Shown here one piece after another: positions 17,525-27,600 of a stretch of DNA of 64,000 bases. The first letter of the stretch is position 1. Every line of letters starts with the position of its first letter. This DNA comes from a bacterium (GTDB taxonomy: Bacteria; ARS69). The stretch covers positions 9,989 to 73,988 of the forward strand of contig JALGZR010000001.1 of the NCBI GenBank assembly GCA_025774805.1, given 5' to 3'. The notes below the pieces were generated by a model that ran no database searches, was not told the DNA's origin, and worked only from the letters and a program-made list of their open reading frames with translations. The position numbers and the translations under genes are program-made.

Positions 17525-19022
17525 TGCGTATTCTCAGCCGCCGCAACAAGCCGCGCCGTATCGACACCACGTCGGGATCCCGGACGAAAGACACGAAGAT
17601 CACGTACAGGACCACCCCGACAGCCGTCTTCACCGCGAGAGTCGCGGCGTCGCCGCTGATCCCCAGCGCGCTCGTGGGAAGGCCGAGGACCGCCGCGGCC
17701 ATGGCGACACTGAGGAGCAGAGGGAGGCGAAACACGCCCACGAACTCCACCACGGCGATCCCGACAATTCCATGCGCGAGACGGTACACCGTGAACATGT
17801 AAACGACGATCGCGAGCAGGATTCCGTAGGATACTCCGAGCAGCCCGAAGCGCGACCCAATGAGCACGCCGGCGATGACCGCGAGCGAGTAGACCACCTG
17901 TAGGATGATGATGGCTCGGCGCCTCTCGAAGGCGATGAGGATCACACTGAACAGGGCGGTCAGCACATAACACACTCCCCCGAACAACATGATCTTGAGA
18001 GGGGCCACCGCACGCAGCCACTTTTCCCCATAAACCACGAGGATGAAACCGTCGGCCACGGCGAGGAGTCCGAGCAGCGCGGGAAGGCATACGTATGCGA
18101 CGAGCTTGATCTTGGCCAGGGTGAGGCGCTTGACGTCCTCGGGGTTCCGCCGGATCTCCGTCAGGCTGGGCAGAAAGACGCGGGCCACCACTTCCATCAC
18201 CTTGTCCTTGGGGAGGGTGGCCAAATCGTAGGCGCGCTTGTAGATGCCCAGCACCTCGGTCCCCAAGAGGCGTCCGATCAGCAGATAGTCCAGGTGACGG
18301 GACAGGTGGTTCATGAGCGAGGCTGCGGTCAACGTCGTTCCGAAGCGACGGATCGACGACACGTGTTCCCGATCCCAAGCCAAGGTCGGCACCCGTCTTG
18401 CGGCCACCGAGGATCCAACTGCCTGAAACAGAATGGCAGCGATCGGGCCCGCCACGAGGGCCCAAACGCCGTAGCCGGCCGCGGCCGTTGCGACCGAGAC
18501 GATGCCGTACGCGGCCGATGAGCCGATTTCGATCCCCGAAATCAAATGGAACTTCATCTGTCGTGTCAGGATCGCGGTGGGAACCTGAGTGAAGCTGGTC
18601 AGGATGAAGGCGAAACTCAGCACGTGCAAGAGGCTCCGTAGTTGCGGCTGCTGGGCGAACTGGGAGATCGTGCCCGCAAGAGCGCTCAGGAGCGCGAACA
18701 GGCCGAGACCCATGAGCAGACTGATGCTCTGGGCGGTGTCGAGGTAGGGCCGGGTTACGCGCTCCCGTTGCACGATGACGTTCGAGAGACCGAACGTGGA
18801 CACGACTTGGCACAGTCCGTAGAAGACCAGCGCGAGGGCGAACAGGCCGAAGTCGCTGGGCGCCAGCAGGCGCGCCAAGGCGACACTGACCCCGAATTCC
18901 CAGGGGTTCTTGATGAGCTGTGCGAGCGACAGCCACCCGAGGCTTTTCCGGATCACCGTTCGGCGATCCGGCCCGTTCTGGCTCTCTGCGTCGGTCGGGG
19001 GTCTCGATTCCGGGATCGACAT
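17517..19022 (-). CDS. Wzx-type polysaccharide flippase (MOP superfamily)
   Basis: A 501-residue membrane protein with about 12-14 hydrophobic helices and the typical early motif ALARLLAPSDFGLFALALVF. The region around residues 235-275 (RHLDYLLIGRLLGTEVLGIYKRAY) and LPSLTEIRRNPEDVKR are hallmarks of the MOP/PST oligosaccharide transporters that flip lipid-linked repeat units across the inner membrane. It begins the leftward operon with the pyruvyl transferase and GT4 gene. The polymerase and length regulator are not next to it, but the ligase/polymerase-like protein at 8575 may serve the same pathway. Confidence 0.9.
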   Translation of the reverse strand: MSIPESRPPTDAESQNGPDRRTVIRKSLGWLSLAQLIKNPWEFGVSVALARLLAPSDFGLFALALVFYGLCQVVSTFGLSNVIVQRERVTRPYLDTAQSISLLMGLGLFALLSALAGTISQFAQQPQLRSLLHVLSFAFILTSFTQVPTAILTRQMKFHLISGIEIGSSAAYGIVSVATAAAGYGVWALVAGPIAAILFQAVGSSVAARRVPTLAWDREHVSSIRRFGTTLTAASLMNHLSRHLDYLLIGRLLGTEVLGIYKRAYDLATLPKDKVMEVVARVFLPSLTEIRRNPEDVKRLTLAKIKLVAYVCLPALLGLLAVADGFILVVYGEKWLRAVAPLKIMLFGGVCYVLTALFSVILIAFERRRAIIILQVVYSLAVIAGVLIGSRFGLLGVSYGILLAIVVYMFTVYRLAHGIVGIAVVEFVGVFRLPLLLSVAMAAAVLGLPTSALGISGDAATLAVKTAVGVVLYVIFVSFVRDPDVVSIRRGLLRRLRIRNA

Positions 19023-19235
19023 CGCACCCTACGCCAGCGGCCGGCGGCCGGTGTGGGCGTGTGCGCGGCCAAGAGGAACTCGATGTGATTCCCCCCGACT
19101 CACGACAGAAACCACCGATCGCCGATCGGTTCCCGACAGGGGGGTCCGCGTCGGTGCGGGGGTCCAATCGGACACGATTCTACCTCTCGAATGTTGGGCT
19201 GTACACTCAGCAGCGCCCGCGACTATGTGAAGCCC

Positions 19236-21158
19236 TCACCCTTGGGGGGAGACCACGAGCACGTCCGATTCGGACGCTGTTCTGCGCGCCCAGAGCTCGA
19301 TCATCCAGGCCGCCCACAGGGGATAGGAGCGGTCCGCGCGTCTCAGGCGATGGTCCTCGAACCAACGACTCAGGACCTTTTGATCGAGCAGGCCGGCAAT
19401 TCTTGCCCCCGGACCCAACACCTCATCCCGGTAACGATCCGCGAAGGCGCCGACCATCCACCGACCGATCGGAGCGGTGAAGCCGTGCTTCGGGAGGCCG
19501 AGGTTCTCGGGCGGCAGCCGGATCTCCGCGAGACGGTGGAGCAGATGTTTCGCTCGGAGTCGGGGCATCTTGCGCTCCGTCGGCACCCGAAAGGCCGCCT
19601 CCACGACCTGCCTCTCCAGAATGGGACAGCGCACCTCGAGGCTGTGCTGCATGCTCATCCGATCGACCTTCACGAGAACATCATTCGGCAGGTAGATCTT
19701 CAAGTCTGCGTACTGTGCCCTTTGAAGCGGACTCGGCGAGGGACAGCTCATGTACGGCTCCGTGACCGCGGCGTACCCCGCGCCGCGGCGCGGGTCCCGG
19801 GCCGGATCTTGCCCGAGAACGAGACGCGCGTCGTGCGACTTTAGAAACGTGAGGTCCGCGTAGTAGGCGTCCTCTGGGGATCTGCCCACGTTCTCGAGTA
19901 GCGTTCCGATTCGCAGCGGTCGGGGGAGCCTTGGAGATCGCGGCCAGTGCTTTCCGAGCCACCGCGCGAGGCTCCGGCCGGGCGTTCCGGGCAGAAAGCG
20001 TCGCACTCCGCACTCGAGGGCGTGGGGGACGTAGCGAAAGTCGTAGCCACCGAAGGTCTCGTCGCCTCCGTCGCCGCTGAGGCAGACGGTCACGTGCCGC
20101 CGCGCCGCGCCGCACACGAAGAACGTGGGGATCGCCGACGAGTCGGCGAAGGGCTCGTCAAATGCGTCGACGATCTGCTCGAGGATGCCGTCGAGCCGCG
20201 GTTCGAGCGTGATCGCGTGGTGCCTCGTCGCGAATCGCTGCGCGACCCGACCCGCGGCGTCGAGCTCGTTGTGCTCGGCATCTTCGAATCCGACCGAGAC
20301 CGTCAGGGGGCTCTGGCGGAGGGAAGCCGCCATCCAGGACACCACGAGCCCCGAGTCGATTCCGCCCGATAGAAAAGCCCCGAGCGGCACCTCGCTCTCC
20401 AGCCGAGCGGCGACCGCCTGCCCCAGGGACTCCTCCAGATCCGTGAGAATGGCGCTCTCGTGCCGCCCGTCCGTGTCGAATTCGGTGACGTCCCAGTAGC
20501 GCCGTATCCGGAAGGCTCCGTCCCGCAGGAGAAGGGTATGGCCGGGCTCGAGCTTGTGCACGTGGCGATAGATCGTGCGGGGCGCGAGGATGTAACCGAG
20601 CGGCATGTACATCTCGAGCGCCGCCGGGTCGATCTCACCGTCCCAGGCCGGGCTCTGCCGCAGCGCTTTGATCTCACTCGCGAAGTGGACGGCTCCGCCG
20701 AGGGCCGCGTAGAACAGCGGCTTCTTGCCCAGGCGATCCCGCGCCAGGAAGAGGTCGCCTCTGCGCCCGTCGTAGATCGCGAAGGCGAACATGCCCTCAA
20801 GATGCTCCACACACGACTCGCCGTACTCCTCGTACGCGTGGACGATCGCCTCGGTATCCGAGTGGGTCCGGAAGCGATGTCCGCGGGCGGTCAGTTTCCG
20901 TCGGAGGTCCTGGTGATTGTAGACCTCACCGTTGAACACGATCCAAACGGACCCGTCCTCGTTCGCGAGAGGCTGCTGCCCGCCCGCGCGGTCGATGATT
21001 GAGAGCCGGCGGTGACCGAGCGCGGCACGTTCGTCTTGATGGAATCCGTCCTCGTCGGGGCCCCGGTGGGAGAGAGTGCTCGTCATGGCCGGAAGCGCGG
21101 CATGAATCTCGGGATCGAGTGTCCCCTCGACGGCTACCGCACCGCAGATTCCGCACAT
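19236..21158 (-). CDS. asnB: Glutamine-dependent asparagine synthase-like amidotransferase, XrtA type
   Basis: A 640-residue protein; ATG 21158 is chosen so that Cys2 (MCGICGAV) becomes the N-terminal nucleophile of the class II glutaminase domain (1 to about 210). The synthetase domain has the pyrophosphate loop AFLSGGIDSGLV near residue 270 and CLSGDGGDETFGGYDF, with KVDRMSMQHSLEVRCPIL later. Length and this last block match the exosortase-A-associated amidotransferases (TIGR03108-like) more than housekeeping AsnB. It would transfer amide nitrogen from glutamine to a carboxyl, possibly of an uronic acid in the polysaccharide. The upstream neighbour is a GT4 gene in the same direction. Confidence 0.88.
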   Translation of the reverse strand: MCGICGAVAVEGTLDPEIHAALPAMTSTLSHRGPDEDGFHQDERAALGHRRLSIIDRAGGQQPLANEDGSVWIVFNGEVYNHQDLRRKLTARGHRFRTHSDTEAIVHAYEEYGESCVEHLEGMFAFAIYDGRRGDLFLARDRLGKKPLFYAALGGAVHFASEIKALRQSPAWDGEIDPAALEMYMPLGYILAPRTIYRHVHKLEPGHTLLLRDGAFRIRRYWDVTEFDTDGRHESAILTDLEESLGQAVAARLESEVPLGAFLSGGIDSGLVVSWMAASLRQSPLTVSVGFEDAEHNELDAAGRVAQRFATRHHAITLEPRLDGILEQIVDAFDEPFADSSAIPTFFVCGAARRHVTVCLSGDGGDETFGGYDFRYVPHALECGVRRFLPGTPGRSLARWLGKHWPRSPRLPRPLRIGTLLENVGRSPEDAYYADLTFLKSHDARLVLGQDPARDPRRGAGYAAVTEPYMSCPSPSPLQRAQYADLKIYLPNDVLVKVDRMSMQHSLEVRCPILERQVVEAAFRVPTERKMPRLRAKHLLHRLAEIRLPPENLGLPKHGFTAPIGRWMVGAFADRYRDEVLGPGARIAGLLDQKVLSRWFEDHRLRRADRSYPLWAAWMIELWARRTASESDVLVVSPQG

Positions 21159-21174
21159 GGTCCTCGCTCCGGGT

Positions 21175-22359
21175 TCAACGGTGGTCGAGATAGGCGGCGA
21201 TGTAGAGGTCCAGCATCCGATTGAAGCTGAAACGCTCTTCGACCACACGACGTGCCGCGGCACCCCAAGCTCGACGCCGCTCCTCGTTCTCCGCCAGGGA
21301 GCGAATCGCCCGCGCCAGGGCTCCCGCATCCCGCGCCGGCACGAGAACTCCGGTAAGTCCGTCCAGAACGACTTCCGGATTCCCTCCTACCCGCGTCGCG
21401 ACGACCGGCAGGGACGCGGCCATCGCCTCGATGATCGTCAGGGAGACACCCTCAGTGAGCGAGCTGTTCACGTAGAGATCGAGGGCCGGCAACAGATCCC
21501 TCACGTCCGTGCGATGCCCGCTGAACACGACCGAATCGCATAGATCCCGCGCCCGGACGAGCTCCTCCAGGTGTGTTCGCTCCGGCCCTTCCCCCACGAC
21601 GAGGAGGACGGCACCGGGGGCCTCCCGCTCCAGGATGGTGAAACCCTCGATCAGGGTGGAAAGGTCCTTGACCGGATCGAGACGCCCCACGGTCCCGACT
21701 GCAAAGCGATCCTCCCCGATTCCGAGCTGGCGCCGGGCCTCCTTCCGAGCCCCCTCGCCGGCCGGCGGTCCAGGATCGACACCATTGTACGCCACCTCCA
21801 GGCGGCTCCCCGGAAACCCTTCGGCCAGTAGGAATCCCCTCAACTCCTGGCAGACCGCGAAGCTCCTTTCGGGAATCCGCCCCAGAAACGGATTCACGAG
21901 CCGGCGCTTCCAGGAAATCGGCGCGTCGGTGAGGCGCCCGTGCTCCGTGAAAACGAGCCGTGTGCCCGGGCGGAGGAGCTTCGCCAGAGAGCCATACACG
22001 AAAGGCGTGTACTGGTGGCAGTGCATTGCATGGATTCCATGACAATCGATCAAGCGAGCGATCCGCCAGCCCAGCGAGGGTCGAAACCCGGGCCGGCGCC
22101 GAAGCGGGATCACCGGAATCGCCTCGGGTACAAGCTCCTCGGCCCAGGCGCCGGGATTATCAAGACAGCAGACGAGGGAGACGAAGGGGGCGGGAAGACG
22201 CTTCACGATCTCGAGGACAAGCCTCTCCGTTCCCCCCGGCTCGAGGCTCAGCACGAGCTGAAGGACCCGTACCGGCCGGCCATCCGGTGGGGGACGCCCG
22301 CCCTGCCCGACGCCTCGGCAGGGAAGCCTGCCGGAGGCTCGGTCGCTCTCAGTCTGCAA
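21175..22359 (-). CDS. GT4 family glycosyltransferase
   Basis: A 394-residue GT-B enzyme. I place the start at TTG 22359 because GGGAGA lies about seven bases upstream; no other start codon with a ribosome site lies between there and the first beta strand VRVLQLVLSLEPGGTERL. It has VFTEHGRLTDAP, YNGVDPGPP, VGTVGRLDPVKDLSTLI and NSSLTEGVSLTIIEAMAASLP, resembling the XrtA-associated GT4 group (Stp2-like). Gap to the asnB-type gene is 16 bases, so they are likely co-transcribed. Confidence 0.88.
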   Translation of the reverse strand: MQTESDRASGRLPCRGVGQGGRPPPDGRPVRVLQLVLSLEPGGTERLVLEIVKRLPAPFVSLVCCLDNPGAWAEELVPEAIPVIPLRRRPGFRPSLGWRIARLIDCHGIHAMHCHQYTPFVYGSLAKLLRPGTRLVFTEHGRLTDAPISWKRRLVNPFLGRIPERSFAVCQELRGFLLAEGFPGSRLEVAYNGVDPGPPAGEGARKEARRQLGIGEDRFAVGTVGRLDPVKDLSTLIEGFTILEREAPGAVLLVVGEGPERTHLEELVRARDLCDSVVFSGHRTDVRDLLPALDLYVNSSLTEGVSLTIIEAMAASLPVVATRVGGNPEVVLDGLTGVLVPARDAGALARAIRSLAENEERRRAWGAAARRVVEERFSFNRMLDLYIAAYLDHR

Positions 22360-22743
22360 TGTTGTTCTCCCGGGATCTTGTGGGGGAAGACGATAGCATG
22401 CGTATTCGCCTTGAGCACGGTGTATGACGAGACGCGATCGCGGCAGGCTCGGCTCCTCTCGGAGGTGCTCTGAGCGTGCTTCACCCTTGCTGAGGGGAGT
22501 TATCGGTGCAAGGTGAATCCGAGCTGAACCCTCAGCCGGAGGATGAACGTGAGGAAGGGTGAGTGGGGCAACCGGATTCGGCGAGCCGTTCACCGCCCGG
22601 CTCGATTGCCGCAGCGCCGCACGTTTCGTCATCCCGCCGTGCCTAAACCCCTTATCGGTTCGGGTCGATTAGCCTACTATCCCGAGCGACTGGCGACCCC
22701 GAGCCCGCCGTCATCCCTCCCCACGAAAGAGCAGGAGCTGCCT
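22360..22743. other. Divergent intergenic region
   Basis: About 385 bases between the leftward GT4 gene and the rightward beta-helix gene. It should hold both promoters; I see no motif strong enough to mark and no gene. Confidence 0.3.
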
Positions 22744-24000
22744 GTGAGAACGCGCACCGTGATTCCGGAGACCGTCGGGAGCATCCTTGGGACAGCACTT
22801 CTACTGGGGGGTGGCTTCGCGGAGTCCTCCGCCCAGCAGATCGTGACGACGGTCGGTCAGCTGTACTCGGCCATCGACAACGCGAACAGCGGGACGGGAG
22901 ACTCGACCATTCTCGTCGCGGATGGAACGTACACCCTGGACTCCGGGGCTCTCATCATCCGCGCGGACGGAGTCACCGTCCGTGGAATGAGCGGCTCCCG
23001 CGACGCCGTGATCATCGAGGGACAGGGGATGTACAACTCGGCGGTGACCCAGGCGTTCCAGATCGCCGCGGACGACGTGACCCTCGAGACTCTGACCATC
23101 CGCCTTGTCAGCACCCATGCCGTGCAGGTCCACGGGGAGCCTCCCTTCGACGCGGACCGGGTCGTGCTCCGAGACCTGCGGATCCAGGACGCCGGTGAGC
23201 AGCTGGTGAAGGTGAGCTCCGACTACAGCGGGGGCTTCTCCGAGGACGGCTTGGTCGAGGGTTGCGAGCTCGAATACACGGCGGGAATCGGGCCGCAGTG
23301 GTACATCGGCGGAGTCGACGCCCTTTTTGCCCGGAATTGGACGGTGAGAGGAAACACCTTCCGGGGAATCCGCAGCCCCGAGTCGAGGGTGGCGGGACAT
23401 GCGATCCAGTTCTGGACGAGTAGCGAATACACCCTCGCCGAGAGGAACATCATCATCAACTGCGATCGGGGGATCGGATACGGCCTGGGAGACCGCGGAC
23501 ACGTGGGCGGAGTCATCCGCAACAACATGATCTACCACGATGGAAGCCGCGGCGACGTCGGGATCGAGCTCGAGAACGCACCCGGCGCAAAGGTGTACCA
23601 CAACACGATCTACCAGGAGCACGGCTTCCCGGCCGCCATATCCTACCGATGGCCCGGAACGACGGACGTGCACATCTCGAACAACCTGATTCTCAAGAAC
23701 GGCGGTCTCTCGGACGCCATCCATTCGAGGGATGGCGGCAGCGCACTCGTGGAGGTCAACTACATCGGCTCCCTCAGCGACTGGTTCGTTAACCCCGCAG
23801 AAGGTGATCTCCACCTGGCCGGCCAGGGAATTCCCCAAGTGGTCAACCAAGGGATCGCGCTGCCCGAGGTGACGGACGACTTCGACGGCGAGCTGCGGCC
23901 GCTGGGAAGCGGGATCGAGCTCGGAGCGGACGAGATCGCAGCCGGGCCGTCTCCCGTTCTGAAAAGGTCGTGGGGGGCCCTCAAGGGGATCTACCGTTGA
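22744..24000 (+). CDS. Secreted right-handed beta-helix protein ending in SWGxLKxIYR tail
   Basis: A 418-residue protein starting at GTG 22744 with AGGAG six bases upstream; the upstream part of the open frame has no coding character. A signal peptide ends near residue 30 (GGGFAESSA). The body is a parallel beta-helix of the pectate lyase/poly-D-mannuronate lyase type: DSTILVADGTYTL, a GVTVRGMSGS turn, and stacked repeats such as IRNNMIYHDGS, VYHNTIYQ, ISNNLILKN. It ends LRPLGSGIELGADE followed by a short unstructured stretch and the tail SWGALKGIYR. The same tail occurs on the unrelated protein at 44755. Function could be polysaccharide binding or lysis; no catalytic residues can be assigned. 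Confidence 0.8.
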   Translation: MRTRTVIPETVGSILGTALLLGGGFAESSAQQIVTTVGQLYSAIDNANSGTGDSTILVADGTYTLDSGALIIRADGVTVRGMSGSRDAVIIEGQGMYNSAVTQAFQIAADDVTLETLTIRLVSTHAVQVHGEPPFDADRVVLRDLRIQDAGEQLVKVSSDYSGGFSEDGLVEGCELEYTAGIGPQWYIGGVDALFARNWTVRGNTFRGIRSPESRVAGHAIQFWTSSEYTLAERNIIINCDRGIGYGLGDRGHVGGVIRNNMIYHDGSRGDVGIELENAPGAKVYHNTIYQEHGFPAAISYRWPGTTDVHISNNLILKNGGLSDAIHSRDGGSALVEVNYIGSLSDWFVNPAEGDLHLAGQGIPQVVNQGIALPEVTDDFDGELRPLGSGIELGADEIAAGPSPVLKRSWGALKGIYR

Positions 24001-24130
24001 GGTGTTCGTCGCGGCTCGAGATCGGATTCGTATGCGGGATGGCGGCAATTGCCTACCGGATCGGTCGATTCTGCATCAGTCCGCTTGACGTTTCCGACTT
24101 GGGTTTCCAAAATCAACAAGTGAGCGGCCG

Positions 24131-24186
24131 GGATCCCTGAGTTGCTGTTGCTAACGGCATGGTCCCGCACGGTGACTCAGGGATCC
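24131..24186. repeat. 12-bp perfect inverted repeat
   Basis: GGATCCCTGAGT at 24131-24142 is matched exactly by ACTCAGGGATCC at 24175-24186, with a 32-base spacer. There is no T-run after it, so it is not a typical intrinsic terminator. It could be a protein-binding operator or an RNA hairpin at the 3' end of the beta-helix transcript. Confidence 0.6.
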
Positions 24187-24509
24187 TGTTCATGATCTGA
24201 AAACCTTGATGCCGGCACGGGGACTGGGTGCCTCCTGGGAGGAGCCGGCACGGAATCCTCGGTTCCGCTGACGCCCGACCGCTGTTCAATCACATCACAG
24301 GCTTGTGCGCAAACGAAACAGCCCGCGCGAGAGGCGTCTCTGCGATCTCCCGCCGCGGGGGATCGGGAAGCACCTCGAATGGGAGAGATCGCCCCCGTTT
24401 ACCGCAATGCCGGTTCGAGCGGCGCCGATTCTCGGTTTTCGGGCACCTCACAATTCGCACGCGAGCACTCACAGGCCCCGCGGGGCCGGGGTGCAACGGG
24501 TGCCAGGGA

Positions 24510-24525
24510 GGGCATGTTTTTTGCA
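24510..24525 (+). promoter_or_regulatory. Sigma-54 (-24/-12) promoter
   Basis: GGGCATGTTTTTTGCA fits the consensus TGGCACG-N4-TTGCA with two mismatches. The invariant GG (24511-24512) and GC (24523-24524) are exactly ten bases apart. It lies about 128 bases before the GTG of the FN3 protein, giving a predicted leader near 117 bases. The sigma-54 activator at 33989 is a candidate regulator. Confidence 0.65.
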
Positions 24526-24652
24526 CTCGGATGCGGGGACTCGTAGCTCGGAGGCGGACGGGAACCTCCGCAGTCCACAACTCAACAGAGGATTCGCAGG
24601 ATTGGCACGGCGAGGACGCGTCGAGCCGTGCGGATTCTCGGAGGTCGGTATC

Positions 24653-27600
24653 GTGCATCTCTGTGCCTGGCGATATCGGAGAGCTCTCGGGCTCTCTCTC
24701 CTGATCGCCTCGATGACAATGCTGGGACACGCGACGAGTGCGACAGCCCAGAGCGAGCTGCTGCAACCCCAGGACATGGAGTATCTTGGCGCGTTTCTGC
24801 TCCCTTCGGGGCGTGAATTCACCTATACCAAGGGGGTGAAGGCTTACAGACCGGACGGAGATCCCCAGGGACCGGACGACGGGTTTCCCGGGTCTTTGTT
24901 CGGGACCGGTCACGTTCACCACCCGTTGGTCTGGGAGGTGAACATCCCGGTACCGGTGAACTCCCGAGACCCCGACGATTTGCACAGTGCCGAAATACTG
25001 CAGGAACCGGAAGACATCATCACCTGGGACATCGAGTTGAAGGGTCTCGAGTACCTTCCTCCCCAAGGTGCCCAAACGACCCCGAAGCTTCACTATGCCA
25101 CCGGTACGCACTTTCAGTACGATCTCAACGCGTACCACGGCTGGTTCGAGACAAATCTCAGCTCCCCCCAGCGGGCAGGATCATGGTTCGTCGGTGACCC
25201 TAACGAGATCAATCCCCTCAACACGAATGAGTACATCTTCACGATTCCGCAGGAATGGGCGGACCAGTACGTTCCGGGCAAGCGGCTTGCGTGTGGTCGG
25301 TTCCGGGGAGGTCAGTGGTCGAGCGGACCGACCATCATCGCCTTCGGACCCTGGAACCACGGCAACCCCCCGCCCGAGGACTACAACCTCGACGCCACCC
25401 CGCTCTTGCTGTACGAGTACCTCGCGTGCCTCTGCGAGAGTTGCGAAGGCGGAGGCAACGGCGGTAATTGTCTCGAGGGCCACTGCGAGGACGACGAGTG
25501 GAGGGGAGGGGCTTGGATTCACGGGGAGAGGACGGCCGTTGCCATCGTCGGTGTAAAGGGATATGGCGACTGCTGGTACGGCTATGCCGACGGAACCATC
25601 TACAGTGAGTGCGCGCCGAACTGTCCTGAGCTCGGAAGTCGTGGCTATTGGTCCTCTTACTACAAGTCGGTGATACTTCTGTACAATCCCGATGACCTCG
25701 CTGCTGTGGCACGGGGTGAGCTGAACGCCGATCTACCGCAGCCGTACGAAGTCGTCGATATAGGTCCCTACCTGTTCGGGTACGACGGAGAACTGGACCG
25801 AGGCAAGATCAAGGTGGCCGGCACGGCCTACGACAGCGAGCGCGGCTATCTCTACATCACCGAGATGTATGGATACGACCCCCGTCCGGTCGTTCACGTG
25901 TGGAGCGTCGGCGGATCCCCGTCCGAGCCGGACTCGATTCCGCCCGATCCGGTCACCGATCTCGGAGCAACTCCGGGAGCGACGGGAGAGGTCGAGTTGA
26001 CATGGACGGCCCCCGGCGACGACGGCTCGTCGGGACGGGCGATCATGTACCTCGTCCGCCGCTCGGATTCGACCATTGACGACGAGGGCGCCTGGAGCGA
26101 CGCCACTCCGGTGACGGGAGCACCGTCTCCTCAGACGGCCGGTTCCTCGGAGTCTATGACGGTCACGGGACTCCAGCCCGAGACCACCTACTACTTCTCG
26201 GTTCGAGCGCGAGACGACGCGTTGAACGTCGGGGACCTGTCCAACTCCCCGTCCGTGACGACGGCCGCCGATGAGGACCCACCGATCCTGATCAATGTCT
26301 CGGTCGAGGAGTCGGAACCCGGAACGCTCCGCTTCACCTGGTCGACGAACGAACCGGCCACCTCGGAGGTCCGGTGGGATGCTGATTACCCGGGCTCCGG
26401 ACCGCTCGCCAACACTCTGAGCGATCCGCTGCTCACGATCGAGCACGATCTGGAGCTCAGCGGTCTCTCCGCGGGGTCACGGATCCACTATCAGGTGAGC
26501 TCGACCGACGCCGCGGGCAACACGCTGACGGATGCGATCGACTACATCGACATCCAGAGCACCGACACGACGCCGCCCGGCATCATCGCCGGTCCCTCCG
26601 TCTCGGTCGACTCCTCGGCCACCATGGCGCTGATCTCGTGGCGAACGGACGAGCCGGCCGTCGGGTGGGTCGAGTGGGGTATGACACCGTCCTTCGGCCG
26701 GGGCACGGACGAGACCACCGAGTATTCCACCAGTCACAATCACCGGCTGGTCGGGATCTCCCACGGCCAGATCATCCACTTTCGCGTGCACGTCACGGAC
26801 GGGTCCGGCAACACGACCGTCAGCGACGCCGACTCGTTTCTGGTCGAGACCGACTTCGATCCTCCCGTGGTCACGGATCCGGTCATCGTCAGCACCTCCT
26901 CGCAGACGCTGCTGACCTTCTACACGGACGAGCCGTCTTTCGGAACCCTCGATTGGGGGGTCGATCCGAACGATCTGTCGAATTCCATCCCGCTGGCCTC
27001 CGCCGATCAGCCGGCGATCATGCACCTGGCGCTGCTCGAGGGATTGTCCGCCTCAACGACCTACTACTGGCGGCTCTCACTGAGTGACCTGAGCGGAAAC
27101 GTCACCGAGACCGAGGGGGACTTCCTGTTCTCCGACGGCACCCCGTTGGACTCGACGGCCCCGCTCGCGCCGGACGGGCTCTACATCGCGAACTTCGACG
27201 AGGAGTTCGGTGTCGCCCTCCAGTGGATGCCGAACTCGGAGAACGATCTCGCCGGCTACGAGGTGCACCGTCGCCCGATCGGTGAAGACGGGGAACCGAC
27301 CGGGGCATGGTATACGATCAACCACGGGTTGCTCACCGAAACGGCGTTTCTCGACGACGGCGTCGGAATCGGATTGAGCTACGAGTACGAAGTGGTCGCC
27401 CGGGACGTCAGCTCCAATGAGAGTCCACCGTCGGAGAGCGTGGAGTTCGATCCCGAATACTGGATGTCGTTGCAGAATCTTCTGGGCACCCCACACCCCA
27501 ATCCCGTTCCCGGAGGAGATGTCACGAGGATCGACTTCCGGGCGCCCGCCGTGCTCGGAGCCGAGTCGGTCCGGGCCGAGATGATGGTCTACGACGTTAC

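Larger units (their letters stand above)
24001..24652. other. Intergenic region with inverted repeat and sigma-54 promoter
   Basis: About 650 bases upstream of the large FN3 protein. It contains a 12-bp perfect inverted repeat (24131-24186) and a -24/-12 promoter (24510-24525), listed separately. An open frame runs through from 24305 in frame with the FN3 gene but lacks a ribosome site and signal peptide at its start. Confidence 0.5.

Noticed and set aside
24305-24652. Upstream extension of the FN3 protein frame to 24305
   Set aside because: The signal peptide and GGAGGT site place the start at 24653, and a sigma-54 promoter lies inside the extension.
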